Shown: one piece after another, positions 1 through 8,901 of the stretch
How the letters are laid out: every line of letters starts with the position of its first letter
How positions within the stretch are numbered: position 1 is the stretch's first letter
Source of the DNA: CALBPI01 sp039700805
Lineage (GTDB): Bacteria > Pseudomonadota > Gammaproteobacteria > Steroidobacterales > Woeseiaceae
Reading direction: 5' to 3'
DNA length: 64,000 bases
Assembly (NCBI GenBank): GCA_039700805.1
Contig: JBCAZE010000003.1
Span: 1-64,000, forward strand
Made by a program: the position numbers and the translations under genes
The notes under the pieces: generated by a model
Told to the model about the DNA's origin: nothing
Databases searched by the model: none
The model's input: only the letters and a program-made list of their open reading frames with translations

Positions 1-274
1 GATGGCAGGACATGAGGACATCCCAGACGGCGACCCCGCGATCCGCAATCAACTGGCAACGCGCTTTATAGTCGAGATCATCGTCAGCGCCGAGCCACGC
101 CAACATGATCGGCCAGAAGCTGTTTCGAGGATGCGCATAATAACGCACCTCCCGCAATGATTGCTGACCGGGCATTGAGCCCAAAACAAGTATTCTTGGA
201 CTTTTACCGACAATCGGCGCAAATCCCGTGCTTTTGTCGTTTTTTACCGTTTTTCTCTGGTTCTTTTCAGTCAT
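1..274 (-). CDS. Hypoxanthine/deoxyinosine-DNA glycosylase-type protein (3' end off the window)
   Basis: This is a partial gene on the complement; the ATG lies at 272-274 and 91 codons are visible. After about 25 polar residues the protein reads RILVLGSMPGQQSLRE, then YYAHPRNSFWPIM, then VAVWDVLMSC. The GSMPG...SL and YYAHPRNxFW motifs are those of the uracil-DNA-glycosylase superfamily branch that removes deaminated adenine (hypoxanthine) from DNA, a base-excision repair enzyme in the cytosol. The Asn of the second motif sits in the active-site loop in that family. The C-terminal half is outside the window, so intactness cannot be judged. The family call is from motif recognition; substrate is by analogy. 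It is divergent from the kinase gene at 395. Confidence 0.75.
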   Translation of the reverse strand, partial: MTEKNQRKTVKNDKSTGFAPIVGKSPRILVLGSMPGQQSLREVRYYAHPRNSFWPIMLAWLGADDDLDYKARCQLIADRGVAVWDVLMSCH

Positions 275-394
275 ATCCAAAACGGTGCATACCGCTAAAG
301 TGATGCGTCGGTTGGCCGCTATCCCTTCTGATAGGCCGCTCATTGAGCATGCCAATCATTGAGCGGTTAAGCGAATGAACGGGAGAAAATCGCC

Positions 395-2233
395 TTGCAA
401 CCACAGACATCACAGATGGGTCGCTATGAAGTCATCAAAACGATTGGCCGCGGCTCGCAGGGCCGCGTTTACCTCGCCCGGGATCCAAAACTAGAACGAG
501 ACGTCGCGATAAAAATCCTGACATCGGGCAAAGCGGAGTTTAACTTGACTGGCGCCAATGGGACGCCGCTCGAGGCCTTGACGTCTAGCAAGGTGAAACA
601 CGCCAATATTGTGCCGATCTACGACATCGGGGAAGGCTCGATCGGTCCGTTCCTCGTCTTTGGCTTCGTGCAAGGTAAAACACTGGCTGTTCATCTCAGC
701 AACGTCCAAAAACTCTCGCCGGAAGATGCGTTTCCAATGATGAACATCATCTTGGATGCCATGAAAACCGCGCATGACTCGGGCGTCCTTCATCTGGATC
801 TCAGCCCGCGCAACATCATGCTCGACGCGAACGGCGAACCGCAGATCATGGACTTTGGGCTATCTCAGTTTGTCGACTTCCGGCGCACAGACATGACGCT
901 CGCCACAGGCACGCTTCGCTACATGGCGCCGGAGCACTTTCTTCGCCAACAACTCGGTCCGTTCACCGATGTGTTCGCACTGGCTTCAACATTTTATGAA
1001 ATGCTGCTTGGCGAGCGCGCGATCAACGGCGCGAATGTCGAAGAAATGCAGCGCAAGATCGCGGGCGTTGACATCGATCTCGATAAATTAAGCACGCTGC
1101 CGGGTAGCGAAGAGTATGTGAAGTTTTTCAATGGCGCGTTTACTGTCGACCCGAGCGATCGCTACGCGGACGCCGGTGAGATGTACAAGGCCTTCCAGGT
1201 CATGGTTTCCGCGCTCGGCCTAGGCGACTCGCTCAGAAACGACGCCTCGAGCCACAGCACCGTCGACTTCCTAATTCGTAAGATGCAACGCAAGAAGGAC
1301 TTTCCAGCCATATCGAGCACACTCACTGACATCAACCGGCTGACCAGTGATGAAAATGTTGCACCGGCTGATCAACTCGCGAATGTCATCCTTCGCGATA
1401 TGTCGTTGACCAGCAAGCTCTTGAAAATGGCGAATTCCGGCTTCTACGGCGGCCGCGCCAGCAAGGTGACCAAGATTTCACAGGCGGTGGTGCTCCTCGG
1501 TGCACCACAAGTGCGCTTGATCAGCTCGAGCTTGATCTTGTTTGGCAGCATGAAGAGCGATTCAGCAGTCTTGAAAGACTCGATGACCAAATCGTTTTTT
1601 GCCGGTCTGCTCGCACGACATCTGTGTGTGAAAGAGAAACTAAAGAACGCCGAAGAGGCATTTATCGCTGGGATGTGTCACCACTTGGGACAAAACCTCA
1701 CGATTTACTACTTTCCGGACGAACACGATGATATTGAGTCACTGCGTAAAGAGCGCGGTCTCGACAGCATTACCGCTTGTCAGGAAGTGCTCGGCGTCAC
1801 CTATGCGGACCTTGGGGCCAACGTGGCCGCGATTTGGTCGTTGCCGGAAATCATCGTTGATACGATCCGCGGCCTGCCAACGGAAGGTCCGATCGCGGCG
1901 CCAACCGACGAAGCCGAGACGATCCGCAATCTTTCCGTACTATGCAATGAGCTCTGCGATGCGTTCATCGAGCGTGAACTTGATGACATTACCGAGACAT
2001 TGAGCGCACTAACGGCCCGTTACGCGTTATCCACAAAGATCAGTGATGAGTATCTCTACAAACTGTTCGCCGCTGGCTATGAGAAGCTCAGCCAGTTTGC
2101 GCCCGTTTTTGAGATCAACGTCGGATCGAGCGAATTTTGCTCCGCTGTCTCAGCATGGACAACACAGCGCGGCAAAGAACTTGCAGCACTCGCTGAAGCG
2201 AATGCGGAAAGTGCCGCGACCGCGACGGGTTGA
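395..2233 (+). CDS. Ser/Thr protein kinase fused to an HDOD domain
   Basis: A 612-residue cytosolic signalling protein with no membrane segment. Residues 11-270 form a Hanks-type kinase: glycine loop IGRGSQGRVY (17-26), Lys40 in VAIKIL, catalytic HLDLSPRN (133-140, Asp135 and Asn140), DFG at 153-155 and APE ending at 180. The usual HRD Arg is Leu134, so this is a non-RD kinase. Residues about 300-510 form an HDOD domain (FPAISSTLTDINRL, then LLKMANSGFYGG), a fold used in bacterial signalling. The kinase probably gates HDOD output or the reverse; no substrate is evident. The start is TTG at 395 because GGGAGA lies 8 bases upstream; ATG at 416 is the alternative. The next gene is about 110 bases downstream and looks unrelated. 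Confidence 0.88.
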   Translation: MQPQTSQMGRYEVIKTIGRGSQGRVYLARDPKLERDVAIKILTSGKAEFNLTGANGTPLEALTSSKVKHANIVPIYDIGEGSIGPFLVFGFVQGKTLAVHLSNVQKLSPEDAFPMMNIILDAMKTAHDSGVLHLDLSPRNIMLDANGEPQIMDFGLSQFVDFRRTDMTLATGTLRYMAPEHFLRQQLGPFTDVFALASTFYEMLLGERAINGANVEEMQRKIAGVDIDLDKLSTLPGSEEYVKFFNGAFTVDPSDRYADAGEMYKAFQVMVSALGLGDSLRNDASSHSTVDFLIRKMQRKKDFPAISSTLTDINRLTSDENVAPADQLANVILRDMSLTSKLLKMANSGFYGGRASKVTKISQAVVLLGAPQVRLISSSLILFGSMKSDSAVLKDSMTKSFFAGLLARHLCVKEKLKNAEEAFIAGMCHHLGQNLTIYYFPDEHDDIESLRKERGLDSITACQEVLGVTYADLGANVAAIWSLPEIIVDTIRGLPTEGPIAAPTDEAETIRNLSVLCNELCDAFIERELDDITETLSALTARYALSTKISDEYLYKLFAAGYEKLSQFAPVFEINVGSSEFCSAVSAWTTQRGKELAALAEANAESAATATG

Positions 2234-2345
2234 TGCGAAGCAATAGCCCGAATTACCTGTCCGTGGCCGCTTGCTGAACCTTTAGGCGCGTTCGACCCGA
2301 AAATCCTTTATCTTACGGTTGCTAGGTTCCTTGGGGAGAGCAACC

Positions 2346-3920
2346 ATGACAGATGCGGCGATTCCGCAGAAGGGCATCCTTGCCTGGATTGAACGAACAG
2401 GCAATCGACTGCCAGACCCTGTTTTCATTTTTTTCTGGCTGATCGCTTTTCTGGTCATCGTCAGTATCGTCGCCGCCATGATGGGCGTTTCGGCACCGCA
2501 TCCAACCAAGCTAGATGCGGACGGTGGGGCGCTCATCATCAGTGCCCAAAGTCTGCTGAGCGCAGACAATATTCAGCGCCTGTGGGTCGACATGCCGAAG
2601 ACGTTCACGCATTTCCACCCGATGGGTTATGTCCTCGTTGTGATGCTAGGCGCGGGGGTTGCTGAGCGTTCGGGTCTTTTTGGCACCGCCATGCGCGGCG
2701 CAGTCAGGAATGCACCGAAATACTTGCTGACACCGATGGTTGCGTTGGTCGCGATGCTTGGCAATCTGGCTGCGGATGCAGCCTACGTGGTCCTGATCCC
2801 GCTGGCAGGGGTGTTGTACGCAGCAGCGGGACGCCACCCAGTCGCGGGCATCGCGGCTGCGTTCGCCGGCGTCTCCGGCGGTTTCTCAGCAAATCTATTC
2901 CCCGGTCAGCTTGACGCCCTGCTATTCGGCATTACGCAAGAAGCGGCCGAGACCCTCGTGCCGGGCTGGGAAGCGAATATCGCGGGCAACTGGTATTTCA
3001 TCGCAGCAATGACGCTGGTGTTCTTACCGGTCATCTGGTTTGTGACCGACAAGATCATTGAGCCGAGGCTCGGTGACTTCAAAGGCGAGGGCGACCTTAC
3101 GACGATCACAACAGACGATGACAAACCGCTCGAGCCGGGCGAACGCAAGGGCCTAGTCCATGCTGCATTCGCAGCACTCGGCGTGATCGCTTTGTGGACC
3201 TTCTTCACGATTGGCCCAGGTACACCGTTGATCAACGAAGCTGCGCAGCCCGATGCGCGCTTAAGTCCGTTTTACAAGTCACTTGTTGCAGGTTTTCTGG
3301 TCTTGTTCACTGCCTGCGGATGGGCCTACGGCGCGGCTGCGGGCACTGTCAAAGATCACCGCGACATTGTCAAAATGATGAGCGACGCGATGGGCGATCT
3401 CGCTTATTACATGGTACTCGCATTCGCTGCAGCGCATTTTGTCGCGATGTTCGCATGGTCAGAACTCGGCTTAATCTTCGCCATCAAAGGCGCCGATGCC
3501 CTGAATGGCGCCAACCTCCCGATGCCGGTATTGCTCGGTCTATTGGTGTTATTTACGGGTGTCATCAATTTGTTTGTCGGCTCGGCTAGCGCGAAATGGG
3601 CGTTGCTCGCGCCCGTGATGGTGCCCATGTTGATGTTGCTGAATATCAGCCCGGAGATGACCACCGCGGCGTATCGTGTTGGCGACGGCGCCAGCAACAT
3701 CATCACGCCACTGATGGTTTATTTCCCATTGATCCTGACCTTCTGCCAGCGCTGGCAGAAATCATTCGGGCTGGGCAGCCTGTCCGCGACAATGATTCCT
3801 TATTCCATTGGTCTCATGGTCTCTGGGTTGATCATAACGATGGCCTGGATCGCGCTCGGTTTGCCGCTCGGACCAGGTGCCTCCGTCGAATACGCATTGC
3901 CAGGATCGATCGGGGGCTGA
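2346..3920 (+). CDS. AbgT-family transporter (p-aminobenzoyl-glutamate transporter type)
   Basis: A 524-residue polytopic inner-membrane protein with many hydrophobic helices. The opening (NRLPDPVFIFFWLIAFLVI) and the C-terminal GDGASNIITPLMVYFPLIL segment are characteristic of the AbgT family. Members import p-aminobenzoyl-glutamate or export sulfonamides and related antimetabolites; which applies here is not visible. The ATG at 2346 was chosen because GGGGAGAG ends 5 bases upstream; an upstream TTG at 2319 has no such site. It ends 6 bases before the ABC exporter gene, so the two are very likely co-transcribed, which leans slightly towards an efflux role. Confidence 0.85.
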   Translation: MTDAAIPQKGILAWIERTGNRLPDPVFIFFWLIAFLVIVSIVAAMMGVSAPHPTKLDADGGALIISAQSLLSADNIQRLWVDMPKTFTHFHPMGYVLVVMLGAGVAERSGLFGTAMRGAVRNAPKYLLTPMVALVAMLGNLAADAAYVVLIPLAGVLYAAAGRHPVAGIAAAFAGVSGGFSANLFPGQLDALLFGITQEAAETLVPGWEANIAGNWYFIAAMTLVFLPVIWFVTDKIIEPRLGDFKGEGDLTTITTDDDKPLEPGERKGLVHAAFAALGVIALWTFFTIGPGTPLINEAAQPDARLSPFYKSLVAGFLVLFTACGWAYGAAAGTVKDHRDIVKMMSDAMGDLAYYMVLAFAAAHFVAMFAWSELGLIFAIKGADALNGANLPMPVLLGLLVLFTGVINLFVGSASAKWALLAPVMVPMLMLLNISPEMTTAAYRVGDGASNIITPLMVYFPLILTFCQRWQKSFGLGSLSATMIPYSIGLMVSGLIITMAWIALGLPLGPGASVEYALPGSIGG

Positions 3921-3926
3921 TAACGC

Positions 3927-5690
3927 ATGGATGAGGAACGGCCGAAAGGGCGGTCATTAAGACCGCTCGCTACGCTATGGCCGTTCATCCGGCCTTATCG
4001 CGGCACGTTGATCTTCGCGATGGTGGCGCTGATCGTGGCGGCCGTTGCGATGCTATCGCTGCCGGTCGCGTTCCGATTCTTGATCGACCGTGGTTTTGGT
4101 GCGGGCGATCTTGCGACGATCAATCGCTACTTTGCCGGCTTCCTGCTTGTTGCCCTGCTGTTCGGCGCCTTCGCAGCGTTGCGTTTCTATCTTGTGACCT
4201 GGCTCGGGGAGCGTGTGGTTGCGGATCTACGTAGCCAGGTCTTCGGCAAAGTCGTGCATATGGACCCGACCTTTTTTGAAGTCACAAGAACGGGTGAAGT
4301 GCTATCGCGATTGACCACCGATACGACGCTAGTACAAAGCATCTCGGGTGTCAGTTTGTCGATCGCACTGCGTACTTCTATCAGTTTTGTCGGTGCACTG
4401 ATCTTGTTGTTGGTCACAAGCCCCGCATTGGCAGGCTATATTCTCGCGACGATCCCTTTGGTGGTCGTGCCGCTCATCGCCGTCGGACGCCGTATCAGAA
4501 AGCTGTCGCGGGTCGCCCAAGATCGCATTGCTGAAACCAGTGGTCTAGCGGGCGAAACGCTCAATGCCATGCAGACCGTTCAGGCATTCACGATGGAAGC
4601 GTTGCAACGCAAACGTTTTGACGATGCGGTTGAGGAGAGTTTTGAAGCCGGTGTGGCGCGAAGCCGCGTGCGCGCATTGATCTCAGCGCTGGGGGTTATC
4701 CTCGTGTTTGGCGCATTGACGTTCGTGCTCTGGCTGGGTGCGCGTGCCGTTATCCAAGGCAACATGACCGGCGGCGAGCTGGGTCAGTTTTTGTTGTATG
4801 CCGGATTGGTTGGTTCGTCTGCAGCGGGGCTTAGCGAAGTCTGGGGAGAGATACAACGGGGGGCCGGGGCGATGGAGCGCTTGGCGGAGTTGCTCGACGC
4901 CACCCCTGTCATTCAGGCGCCTGACACGCCGCTCACGCTGACCGAACGGCCGCAAGGCGACGTTCGATTCGAGTCCGTCGGCTTTAACTACCCGTCGAGG
5001 CCCAAAGACCGGGCGATCGACGGCCTGTCGTTCATGGTCGAGCCCGGTCAAACCGTTGCATTGGTTGGGCCCTCCGGGGCGGGTAAGAGCACATGCTTGC
5101 AATTGCTGTTGAGGTTCTACGACCCGGCAGAGGGCAAAATTTGCATCGACCAGCACGATATCCGCGCGATGGATCCGGTCACGCTGCGGCAGCAGATTGG
5201 GCTCGTTCCTCAAGAGACCGTGCTGTTCGGTACCAGCGCGCTCGAAAACATTCGATTCGGGAGGCCAGATGCGACGGAAGCCGAGGTACGCGCCGCAGCC
5301 GTTGCAGCGGCGGCGGATGACTTCATCACGCAACTGCCCGAAGGCTATGACACATTTCTTGGCGAACGCGGCACACGACTGTCAGGCGGTCAGCGTCAGC
5401 GCATCGCGATTGCTCGCGCCATCCTGAAGGACGCGCCGATACTACTGCTCGACGAAGCCACGAGCGCCCTCGACGCAGAGAGTGAGCGCCTGGTCCAAGA
5501 AGCGCTCGACCGGCTGATGGAGCAGCGCACAACCATCGTCATCGCACATCGGCTCGCCACCGTGAAACAAGCGGATGCGCTCATCGTCATCGACAAGGGC
5601 CGTATGGTTGCAACCGGCACACACGATGAATTGGTGGAGACGAACCCGCTTTATGCGCGCCTTGCCAAGCTGCAGTTCACCAGCGTGTAG
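3927..5690 (+). CDS. MsbA-related ABC exporter (fused permease and ATPase)
   Basis: A 587-residue half-transporter that should work as a homodimer in the inner membrane. The first 310 residues hold about six membrane helices of the type-1 ABC exporter fold. The nucleotide-binding domain follows: Walker A GPSGAGKST at about 381-389, signature LSGGQRQR, Walker B ILLLDEATSAL and the switch His in IAHRLATV. The sequence resembles the MsbA-related exporters of proteobacteria, whose substrates (lipids or drugs) are mostly unassigned. It sits 6 bases after the AbgT-type gene, in the same transcript. No accessory periplasmic or outer-membrane gene is adjacent. Confidence 0.88.
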   Translation: MDEERPKGRSLRPLATLWPFIRPYRGTLIFAMVALIVAAVAMLSLPVAFRFLIDRGFGAGDLATINRYFAGFLLVALLFGAFAALRFYLVTWLGERVVADLRSQVFGKVVHMDPTFFEVTRTGEVLSRLTTDTTLVQSISGVSLSIALRTSISFVGALILLLVTSPALAGYILATIPLVVVPLIAVGRRIRKLSRVAQDRIAETSGLAGETLNAMQTVQAFTMEALQRKRFDDAVEESFEAGVARSRVRALISALGVILVFGALTFVLWLGARAVIQGNMTGGELGQFLLYAGLVGSSAAGLSEVWGEIQRGAGAMERLAELLDATPVIQAPDTPLTLTERPQGDVRFESVGFNYPSRPKDRAIDGLSFMVEPGQTVALVGPSGAGKSTCLQLLLRFYDPAEGKICIDQHDIRAMDPVTLRQQIGLVPQETVLFGTSALENIRFGRPDATEAEVRAAAVAAAADDFITQLPEGYDTFLGERGTRLSGGQRQRIAIARAILKDAPILLLDEATSALDAESERLVQEALDRLMEQRTTIVIAHRLATVKQADALIVIDKGRMVATGTHDELVETNPLYARLAKLQFTSV

Positions 5691-5840
5691 TCCCCACCGT
5701 GTGGCACTGATCTCTGCAATGGTTGCGCAGATGCATGTCAGCAATGCCGATCGCGACTTCAGCATTGCGCGTATTTTTCATTCACGCGCTGCTTATTCAA
5801 ACACTTGAGTACCGTCCGCAATCAACACGCACAATCGGGC

Positions 5841-5869
5841 TTGCCAGTCTGACTACTGTCGAGTATTTT
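5841..5869 (+). promoter_or_regulatory. Candidate sigma70 promoter for the riboswitch/btuB transcript
   Basis: TTGCCA at 5841-5846 and TATTTT at 5864-5869 are separated by 17 bases, placing the transcription start near 5876, just ahead of the cobalamin riboswitch. The rest of the 5691-5889 gap, after the ABC exporter gene, holds nothing else recognisable. Confidence 0.45.
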
Positions 5870-5889
5870 GCTCGGGACTTCATCAGGTG

Positions 5890-6085
5890 AACACTGTCTG
5901 GCGACGATAGTGTTAAACGGGAAGACGGTGCGCACTAGCAATCCCGTCACTGCCCCCGCAACGGTAAATGAGTCAGGGGATCTTCTTATGCCACTGCGCT
6001 AACTGCGTGGGAAGGCGATCTACCGAGACGCAGCGCGTCACTCATGAGTCCGGATACCGGCCTGTTGATTAATCCACGGTGTCAT
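5890..6085 (+). ncRNA. Cobalamin (AdoCbl-type) riboswitch
   Basis: The leader of the btuB-type gene carries the conserved B12-riboswitch blocks in order: GGGAAGACGGTG near 5920, the B12 box region ATCCCGTCACTGCCCCCGC then AACGGTAA near 5941-5966, GTGGGAAGGCGA near 6006-6017, and ATGAGTCCGGATACCGGCC near 6044-6062. An ACACTG near 5891 can pair with CGGTGT near 6077 to close P1. Cobalamin binding in this class normally represses the downstream gene, by terminator or ribosome-site sequestration; the mechanism here was not resolved. The edges are approximate. Confidence 0.93.
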
Positions 6086-6187
6086 TGCGGCGGGCGATGA
6101 TAGGGATTCGCGACGTGTCGCGCTCCTTCGACTCATCCGCAGCTAACGCCAAAAGCGCAGGCTCGGGGACGTCTGCGGGAGATCATC

Positions 6188-8107
6188 ATGTTCAAACTCA
6201 CTCTTCCATTCACTGCGACAATCGTTGGTGTGCTCATTGCCGGCCACGCACTGGCCGATGACGGACGTCCATTCGATGAAATCGTCGTTAGCGCAGCCCG
6301 CGTGCCACTCGCCGTCAGCGACATCGGTAACGCAGTCACGATCATCGACAGCGGCGATATCGCGCGACGACAGGCGCAGAATGTCGCTGATCTGTTAAGA
6401 AGCGTTCCTGGGTTCTCGGTGAGCCGCACTGGCGTCACAGGGTCACAAACGCAAGTGCGTGTCCGAGGCTCGGAAGCCAATCAGGTTTTGGTGCTGATCG
6501 ACGGCAACCGGGTCAATGATCCGGGCACCGCTGACGAATTCCGCTGGGAGTACTTGAGCACGACTCAAATCGAACGGGTAGAGATTGTCCGGGGCGCTCA
6601 AAGTACGTTGTGGGGCACCGACGCGATCGGTGGCGTGGTCAACATCATTACGCGCAGTCAGTCGCGAGACCAACAAGTCGGCGGTTACGCGGAAGCGGGA
6701 AGCCTCGGCACGACCAATGCGGGCGTCGATCTGCGCGCTGGTAGCGGTGACTGGTCGCTGTCCGCGGGCGTCGACCGTCAGGATACGGATGGCGACAACA
6801 TTTCCAGATTGGGTGATGAGGACGATGGCGCAACACTGACCACTGCGTCCGTCAGCGCCGACTACGACGCGGGACGAGGGTTCACCATTGAATCCGGGCT
6901 GCGTTACACCGATGCGGAATCCGCCTTCGATGGCGTCGACTTCAGCACAGGATTGCCGGCCGACAGCGATAGCATCGGCGAGACCGAGACGCTCACGGCA
7001 CACCTGCGCGGCACGTGGCAAGCTGCGAATAGCGACATCACGCACCGTGGGACGCTGCGTTGGTTTGACGGCAGCAATGACACGGTGGTCGACGGCACGA
7101 GCTCCGGCTCAACGGCATCGGATCGTCTGACGCTCGGCTATCAGTTCGACGTCGTGCTCGGTGATGGGGGCTTGACGCTCGCCGCGGAACACGAATCAAC
7201 AGATTTTTCGCAACGCGGCCCGAACGTATTTGGCGATCCGAATCAGGACCAATCGATGGACGTTTCAAGCTTCATTGCGGAATACCGTGGCAGCGTCAGC
7301 GACAGATTGTCTTGGATTGTTAGCGGACGGTTCGACAGCAACAGCGATTTCGACGATGCGTTCAATGGGCGCATCTCGGGTAGTTACGCAGCGTCGGACA
7401 ACATGCGCTTGCGAGCCAGCGTCGGCACCGGGCAGAAGAACCCAACATTTACCGAACGATTCGGGTTTTTCCCGGGCTCGTTTATTGGAAACCCGGATCT
7501 CAAACCAGAGCGCTCGTTGTCTATCGATGTTGGTATCGATGGCTTCGCGCTCAATGAAGCGCTGGAATGGCAGGTCACCATTTTCAGTCAAGACTTAGAA
7601 GACGAGATCAACGGTTTTGTATTCACCGAAAACTTCGAGGTGACTGCGGAGAACCAACAAGGTGAGAGCAAACGCCGTGGTGCGGAACTCGGCGCCCAAT
7701 GGCGTCTCAACGACCGATTTGGCGTCGACGCTACCTACACCTATGTTGACGCGACAGAGCCAGACGGAGCAGGCAACGACATCGATGAATTGCGGCGTCC
7801 GCGTCATACAGCCGCGGTCGGCGTTGATCTCGACGCGATGCAAGGTCGCTGGACGAATCGTCTAACAGCGGAATATGGTGGAACACGAAATGACCGGTTT
7901 TTCCCGCCATTTCCACAGCCATCGCAGATTGTGACGATCGGCAATTTTTGGTTACTAGAACTCAGTAGCCGATTCGCTGTGAATGACAACTTAACAGTCT
8001 ACGTTCGTGGCACGAACCTACTGGATGAGGACTACGAAGAGGTGTTCGGCTACCAAACGCTTGGTCGAGCAGCATTCATCGGCGCTCGATTCAACTTCGC
8101 ACTGTAA
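6188..8107 (+). CDS. btuB: BtuB-type TonB-dependent vitamin B12 receptor
   Basis: A 639-residue outer-membrane receptor. An N-terminal signal peptide (FKLTLPFTATIVGVLIAGHALA) is followed by a TonB box-like DEIVVSAARVP at about 29-39, the plug domain (VTIIDSGDI, LRSVPGFSV, VRIVRGAQSTLWGTDAIGG-type motif) and a 22-strand beta-barrel ending in an aromatic-containing strand (FIGARFNFAL). The specificity call rests on the cobalamin riboswitch directly upstream and on resemblance to BtuB. The ATG has GGGAG about 8 bases upstream. No btuCDF or cobalamin synthesis genes are in the window, so the periplasmic and inner-membrane steps must be encoded elsewhere. Confidence 0.92.
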   Translation: MFKLTLPFTATIVGVLIAGHALADDGRPFDEIVVSAARVPLAVSDIGNAVTIIDSGDIARRQAQNVADLLRSVPGFSVSRTGVTGSQTQVRVRGSEANQVLVLIDGNRVNDPGTADEFRWEYLSTTQIERVEIVRGAQSTLWGTDAIGGVVNIITRSQSRDQQVGGYAEAGSLGTTNAGVDLRAGSGDWSLSAGVDRQDTDGDNISRLGDEDDGATLTTASVSADYDAGRGFTIESGLRYTDAESAFDGVDFSTGLPADSDSIGETETLTAHLRGTWQAANSDITHRGTLRWFDGSNDTVVDGTSSGSTASDRLTLGYQFDVVLGDGGLTLAAEHESTDFSQRGPNVFGDPNQDQSMDVSSFIAEYRGSVSDRLSWIVSGRFDSNSDFDDAFNGRISGSYAASDNMRLRASVGTGQKNPTFTERFGFFPGSFIGNPDLKPERSLSIDVGIDGFALNEALEWQVTIFSQDLEDEINGFVFTENFEVTAENQQGESKRRGAELGAQWRLNDRFGVDATYTYVDATEPDGAGNDIDELRRPRHTAAVGVDLDAMQGRWTNRLTAEYGGTRNDRFFPPFPQPSQIVTIGNFWLLELSSRFAVNDNLTVYVRGTNLLDEDYEEVFGYQTLGRAAFIGARFNFAL

Positions 8108-8121
8108 CGACAACATCACTG

Positions 8122-8151
8122 GCAGTCGCAATCGTCTTCGGTTGCGACTGC
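8122..8151. terminator. Stem-loop between convergent btuB and TRIC-family genes
   Basis: GCAGTCGCAA (8122-8131) and TTGCGACTGC (8142-8151) form a perfect 10-base-pair stem with a 10-base loop. It lies just past the btuB stop and touches the stop of the convergent gene. There is no U-tract on either strand, so a classical intrinsic terminator is not proven; mRNA end protection is the alternative. Confidence 0.45.
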
Positions 8152-8774
8152 TAGTCATTGCCCGGTTGCGCTAAGCGGCGCACGGGTAGTGAAAGATTGA
8201 AGACAATACCCGCAGCTCGCAGAGAGAACGCAACAACACCACCAGCGAGCATTGCCCATCCTTGCGGCAAGGAAAAGAGACCATGGGCAATACAGAAGAT
8301 CGACGCGCCGGCGACCGCAGCACTTGCGTATATTTCCCTGACCAACACGAGCGGAATCTCGTTGCTGACAATATCCCGCAGCATACCGCCCACCACCGCA
8401 GTCATCGCACCCATCGTGACAGCGACTACGGGGCTACCCGTAACCGCGAACGCCTTGGAGGCGCCCATCACGCAAAACAATGACATGCCCAGCGCATCGG
8501 CCCACGTCAGTACCGTCAGTCGTTTACCCACAACGACCGGGACTGCAAACGCTGTCAGGCCAGCGGTAATTGCCACAATAATGTAACGCGGGTTCTCGAC
8601 CCAAAATACGGGCACGCCAAGAATCAGATCGCGAAAGGTACCGCCGCCGACCGCAGGCAATAACGCCAATACGATATAGCCGAACATGTCCATGCGTTGA
8701 CGTGCAGCCGCCAAGCCGCCGCTATAAGCAAACACACTAATTCCGAGTAAATCGGCCAACTCCAAGAGTGTCAC
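8151..8774 (-). CDS. TRIC-family (YicG/UPF0126) cation channel-like membrane protein
   Basis: A 207-residue inner-membrane protein with about seven hydrophobic helices and an internal duplication. The glycine-rich motifs GTFRDLILG and GGMLRDIVSNEIP, one per half, mark the prokaryotic trimeric intracellular cation channel family (formerly UPF0126), whose members conduct monovalent cations. The physiological role in bacteria is poorly defined. A GTG at 8774 is preferred because AAGGGG lies 6 bases upstream; the longer frame would begin with TTG at 8789. It is convergent with btuB and divergent from the OmpA-domain gene. Confidence 0.82.
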   Translation of the reverse strand: MTLLELADLLGISVFAYSGGLAAARQRMDMFGYIVLALLPAVGGGTFRDLILGVPVFWVENPRYIIVAITAGLTAFAVPVVVGKRLTVLTWADALGMSLFCVMGASKAFAVTGSPVVAVTMGAMTAVVGGMLRDIVSNEIPLVLVREIYASAAVAGASIFCIAHGLFSLPQGWAMLAGGVVAFSLRAAGIVFNLSLPVRRLAQPGND

Positions 8775-8901
8775 CGGCGACCCCTTCAATCATTGTCGTC
8801 GAATACGCGTATAACAATTGTTAACACAAGACGCTAGGCAACCCCTGCGTTTTTGTATTATGTTGGATCGTGGGAATGGAGTCACGTGTCGGGGAGGGCG
8901 C

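Noticed and set aside
4683..5333. A 216-codon minus-strand ORF inside the ABC exporter gene.
   Set aside because: It is a shadow of the exporter's coding sequence, with no ribosome site or recognisable domain.
6443..7045. A 200-codon minus-strand ORF inside the btuB-type gene.
   Set aside because: Shadow of the TonB receptor plug and barrel coding region.
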